Shown here one piece after another: positions 62,192 through 64,000 of a DNA stretch of 64,000 nucleotides. The notes beneath the pieces are model-generated. The model made no database searches. It had not been told where the DNA came from and worked only from the letters and a program-made list of their open reading frames with translations. Source of the DNA: Vannielia litorea (lineage in GTDB: Bacteria > Pseudomonadota > Alphaproteobacteria > Rhodobacterales > Rhodobacteraceae); the NCBI RefSeq assembly GCF_018424695.1, contig NZ_QTNQ01000007.1:1-64000 (forward strand), read 5' to 3'. The position numbers and the translations under genes are program-made. Positions within the stretch are counted from its first letter, which is position 1, and each line of letters opens with the position of its first letter.

Positions 62192-63289
62192 ATGGGCAAG
62201 GGCAAACTCCTTCATGTAGGTGTGATTTCGGTGTCGGTACTGGCATTGGCAGCCTGTGAAGACGGGGCAGGACTGAATTTCGGGGGCAAGAAAGCCGATG
62301 GACCGGCAACGGCGGCCGTGGATCGGCCCGCGACCACCAAGCTGGTGGAACGCGACGTTGAAGCGCCCGAAGTGTTCTCGAAGAACGAAGACGGCCTGTG
62401 GGATGGGCGCCCTTCCCTGGGGGGCGTCTGGATCGCCCACCCCGATGTGAAAGAGCCCGAGCGGGTCATCATCCGCAACGAGACGAACGGCAAGTTCGTG
62501 ATCGGCGCGCTGTTCAAGCGCGAGCGCGAGAACCCCGGGCCAAAGCTTCAGGTTTCGTCCGATGCGGCCAATGCGCTGGGGGTTCTACCCGGCGCGCCGA
62601 CCAAGCTGGACGTTGTGGCGCTGGTCCGCGAGGAAGTGCCCGAAGCGGCCCCGGCGGCGGCCCCCGCCGCGACAGAGGCCGACGCGATTGCGGCGCCCGA
62701 GGCAATTGAGCAGAAATCTCTGGACGCGCCGCTGGCCTCGGCCGAGGCCGCGATTGCGCGCGCCGAGGGCACCGGAGACGCCAGCGCAGACACCGAAGCT
62801 GGCACGCCCGCAGTGGAGACGGCGAGTGCGGCAGCAGCAGCCGAACCGAAGGCCAAGAAAGGCTTCTGGCAACGGCTGCGGGGCAAGAAGGCCCGCCGCG
62901 CCAAGGCAGATGCCACTATTTCTGCAGCCGCGGATGCGGCGCCGCCCGTTGCGCCCTCCGGTGTCGCCACGCCGGAGATCTCCGCGGCTCCGCTGGCTCC
63001 AACAGCTGCTGCGGCAACGAGCGCAGCGCCCAAGGCCGCTGGCCCAAAGCCTTCGGGTGGCAAGAACTACGTTCAGATCGGGATCTTCTCGGTCGAGGAC
63101 AACGCGAACCGGACCGCAGCCGAGATGCGCAAGTCGGGTGTGGTCCCCACCGTCTTCGAGCAGAAGAGCGCCGGGAAGACCTTCTGGCGCGTTGTGATCG
63201 GCCCTGCGCATAGTGCCGCCGATCGCGATGCTCTTCTCAAAAAAGTTAAGGCGATGGGCTTTCAGGACGCGTATTTTGTGACGAACTGA
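62192..63289 (+). CDS. SPOR-domain lipoprotein
   Basis: A protein of 365 aa. The signal peptide ends in the lipobox LALAAC with Cys22 as lipidated residue. Residues of about 60-125 form a small conserved domain (GRPSLGGVWIAHPDVKEPER). A long Ala/Pro/Glu-rich linker (about 150-290) with a basic patch (KKGFWQRLRGKKARRAKA) follows. The SPOR domain covers about 293-365 (NYVQIGIFSVEDNANRTAAE and FWRVVIGPAHSAADRDALLK). SPOR domains bind glycan strands without stem peptides, typical of septal wall. It precedes a D,D-carboxypeptidase gene, so a role in wall remodelling at division is inferred. Confidence 0.9.
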   Translation: MGKGKLLHVGVISVSVLALAACEDGAGLNFGGKKADGPATAAVDRPATTKLVERDVEAPEVFSKNEDGLWDGRPSLGGVWIAHPDVKEPERVIIRNETNGKFVIGALFKRERENPGPKLQVSSDAANALGVLPGAPTKLDVVALVREEVPEAAPAAAPAATEADAIAAPEAIEQKSLDAPLASAEAAIARAEGTGDASADTEAGTPAVETASAAAAAEPKAKKGFWQRLRGKKARRAKADATISAAADAAPPVAPSGVATPEISAAPLAPTAAAATSAAPKAAGPKPSGGKNYVQIGIFSVEDNANRTAAEMRKSGVVPTVFEQKSAGKTFWRVVIGPAHSAADRDALLKKVKAMGFQDAYFVTN

Positions 63290-63329
63290 GGCGGGACTCA
63301 GCCAGAACGCCATTCCCGCCCTGCACCAC

Positions 63330-63351
63330 CCCCGGCGGCTCTGCGCCGGGG
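63330..63351. terminator. Strong hairpin between SPOR lipoprotein and carboxypeptidase genes
   Basis: CCCCGGCG (63330-63337) and CGCCGGGG (63344-63351), perfect 8-bp arms with a 6-base loop. It lies 41 bp after the SPOR gene and 27 bp before the next start, so it may attenuate read-through or protect the upstream transcript. No T-run follows. Confidence 0.6.
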
Positions 63352-63377
63352 CCGGACAGGAAAGGACTTCCGCCCCC

Positions 63378-64000
63378 ATGCTTCGGCTCATCGCCTTCGC
63401 ACTCTTCATTGCCACCGCCGCGAGCAACGCCGCCGCCGCCTTCGAGACCCGTGCCACCTCGGCCTGGGTCGTCGATGAGACGACGGGCACCGTGCTGCTC
63501 TCCAAGAATGCCGACACCCCGCTGCCCCCGGCTTCGATGTCGAAACTGATGACGCTGAACATGCTGTTCGAAGCGCTGCGCGATGGCCGGGTGACGCTGG
63601 ATACGACCTTTACCGTGAGTGATCGCGCCAAGAACATGGGCGGCTCCTCGATGTTTCTCAACACCACCGACCGGCCCAAGGTGGAAGACCTCATCAAGGG
63701 TATCATCGTGCAATCGGGCAATGACGCCTGCGTGGTGGTGGCCGAGGGGCTGGCGGGCACGGAAGACGGCTTTGCGCGGCTGATGAACGAGCGTGCGCGC
63801 GACCTTGGCATGGAAAACTCGACCTTTGCCAATGCCAGTGGCTGGCCCAACCCCAACCAGCGCATGTCGATGCACGACCTTGGCATCCTCGCGCTGCGGC
63901 TCATCCGCGAGTTTCCCGAATACTACGGCTACTTCGGGATGGAGAGCTTCGAGTTCGACGGGCGGGTGCCCACCAACCACAACAACCGCAACCCGCTGCT
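63378..64000 (+). CDS. D-alanyl-D-alanine carboxypeptidase (PBP5/6 type), cut by window end
   Basis: 207 codons are visible and the frame stays open at the window end. A signal peptide (MLRLIAFALFIATAASNAAA) is followed by the S11 peptidase core: AWVVDETTGTVLLSKNADTP, the SxxK motif in PPASMSKLMTLNMLFEAL with catalytic Ser, and the SxN motif in GIIVQSGNDACVVVAEGLAG. The third motif (KTG) lies outside. It trims the terminal D-Ala of peptidoglycan stem peptides. Start chosen for GGAAAGGA upstream and the signal peptide. Confidence 0.93.
   Translation, partial: MLRLIAFALFIATAASNAAAAFETRATSAWVVDETTGTVLLSKNADTPLPPASMSKLMTLNMLFEALRDGRVTLDTTFTVSDRAKNMGGSSMFLNTTDRPKVEDLIKGIIVQSGNDACVVVAEGLAGTEDGFARLMNERARDLGMENSTFANASGWPNPNQRMSMHDLGILALRLIREFPEYYGYFGMESFEFDGRVPTNHNNRNPL

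Overview
The window reads as a chromosomal segment of a high-GC alphaproteobacterium, most likely a marine Rhodobacteraceae (Roseobacter group) member. The reasons are the high GC3, the hom/glpX/recJ gene set, an H-NOX plus HNOBA-GGDEF pair, DUF3572, several TRAP transporters, many CaiB/BaiF CoA-transferases and acyl-CoA enzymes, and dense ATGA-type overlaps between consecutive genes. I see no integrase, transposase, plasmid or phage gene and no CRISPR array. The assignment rests on recognised protein families, not on a database search.

Layout. 0-10 kb is housekeeping: a cut-off membrane protein, pirin, a TetR regulator with a perfect palindromic operator, a small lipoprotein, homoserine dehydrogenase (hom), an exported CHAT-protease-like/helical-repeat pair, glpX, recJ, a P-loop kinase and tRNA-Glu. 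10-17 kb is signalling: an M50-like membrane peptidase, an H-NOX/diguanylate cyclase pair, an MttB-like methyltransferase, a HAD phosphatase, DUF3572 and a PleD-like diguanylate cyclase. 17-27.5 kb is a catabolic cluster: a TRAP transporter (DctPQM), four CaiB-type CoA-transferases, two 2-hydroxyacyl-CoA-dehydratase-like subunits and a MarR regulator. Three near-identical 19-bp sites stand before its transcription units. 27.5-30 kb carries argE, a LysR regulator and small proteins. 30-35.5 kb is a galactofuranose-type sugar ABC transporter (ytfQRT-yjfF) with a FadR-type GntR gene.

35.7-57.8 kb is a large acyl-CoA catabolic region: two AMP-forming acyl-CoA ligases, a TPP enzyme, a TAXI-type TRAP transporter, a FadJ-like bifunctional enzyme, three acyl-CoA dehydrogenases, thiolase, MaoC hydratase, four SDRs, a PaaI thioesterase, an APH-type kinase, a histidine phosphatase and an IclR regulator. 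A matching 19-bp inverted repeat lies in both divergent promoter regions (39.1 and 55.07 kb), so IclR probably controls the whole block, with its own gene inside one controlled operon. The kinase/phosphatase/acyl-CoA-dehydrogenase trio looks like an unfused version of mammalian ACAD10/11 or of the Pseudomonas LvaA/LvaC step that removes a hydroxyl group through a phosphorylated acyl-CoA. The block therefore probably degrades an imported carboxylic acid carrying a hydroxyl or keto group.

57.8-64 kb is cell envelope: a Tat-type L,D-transpeptidase, a large RTX-repeat protein with a clan GH-A-like domain, tRNA-Ser, a SPOR lipoprotein and a cut-off D,D-carboxypeptidase. The most interesting leads are the MarR-controlled CoA-transferase/dehydratase cluster, the kinase-phosphatase-ACAD module, an H-NOX protein without the usual heme histidine, and the exported CHAT pair set between hom and glpX.
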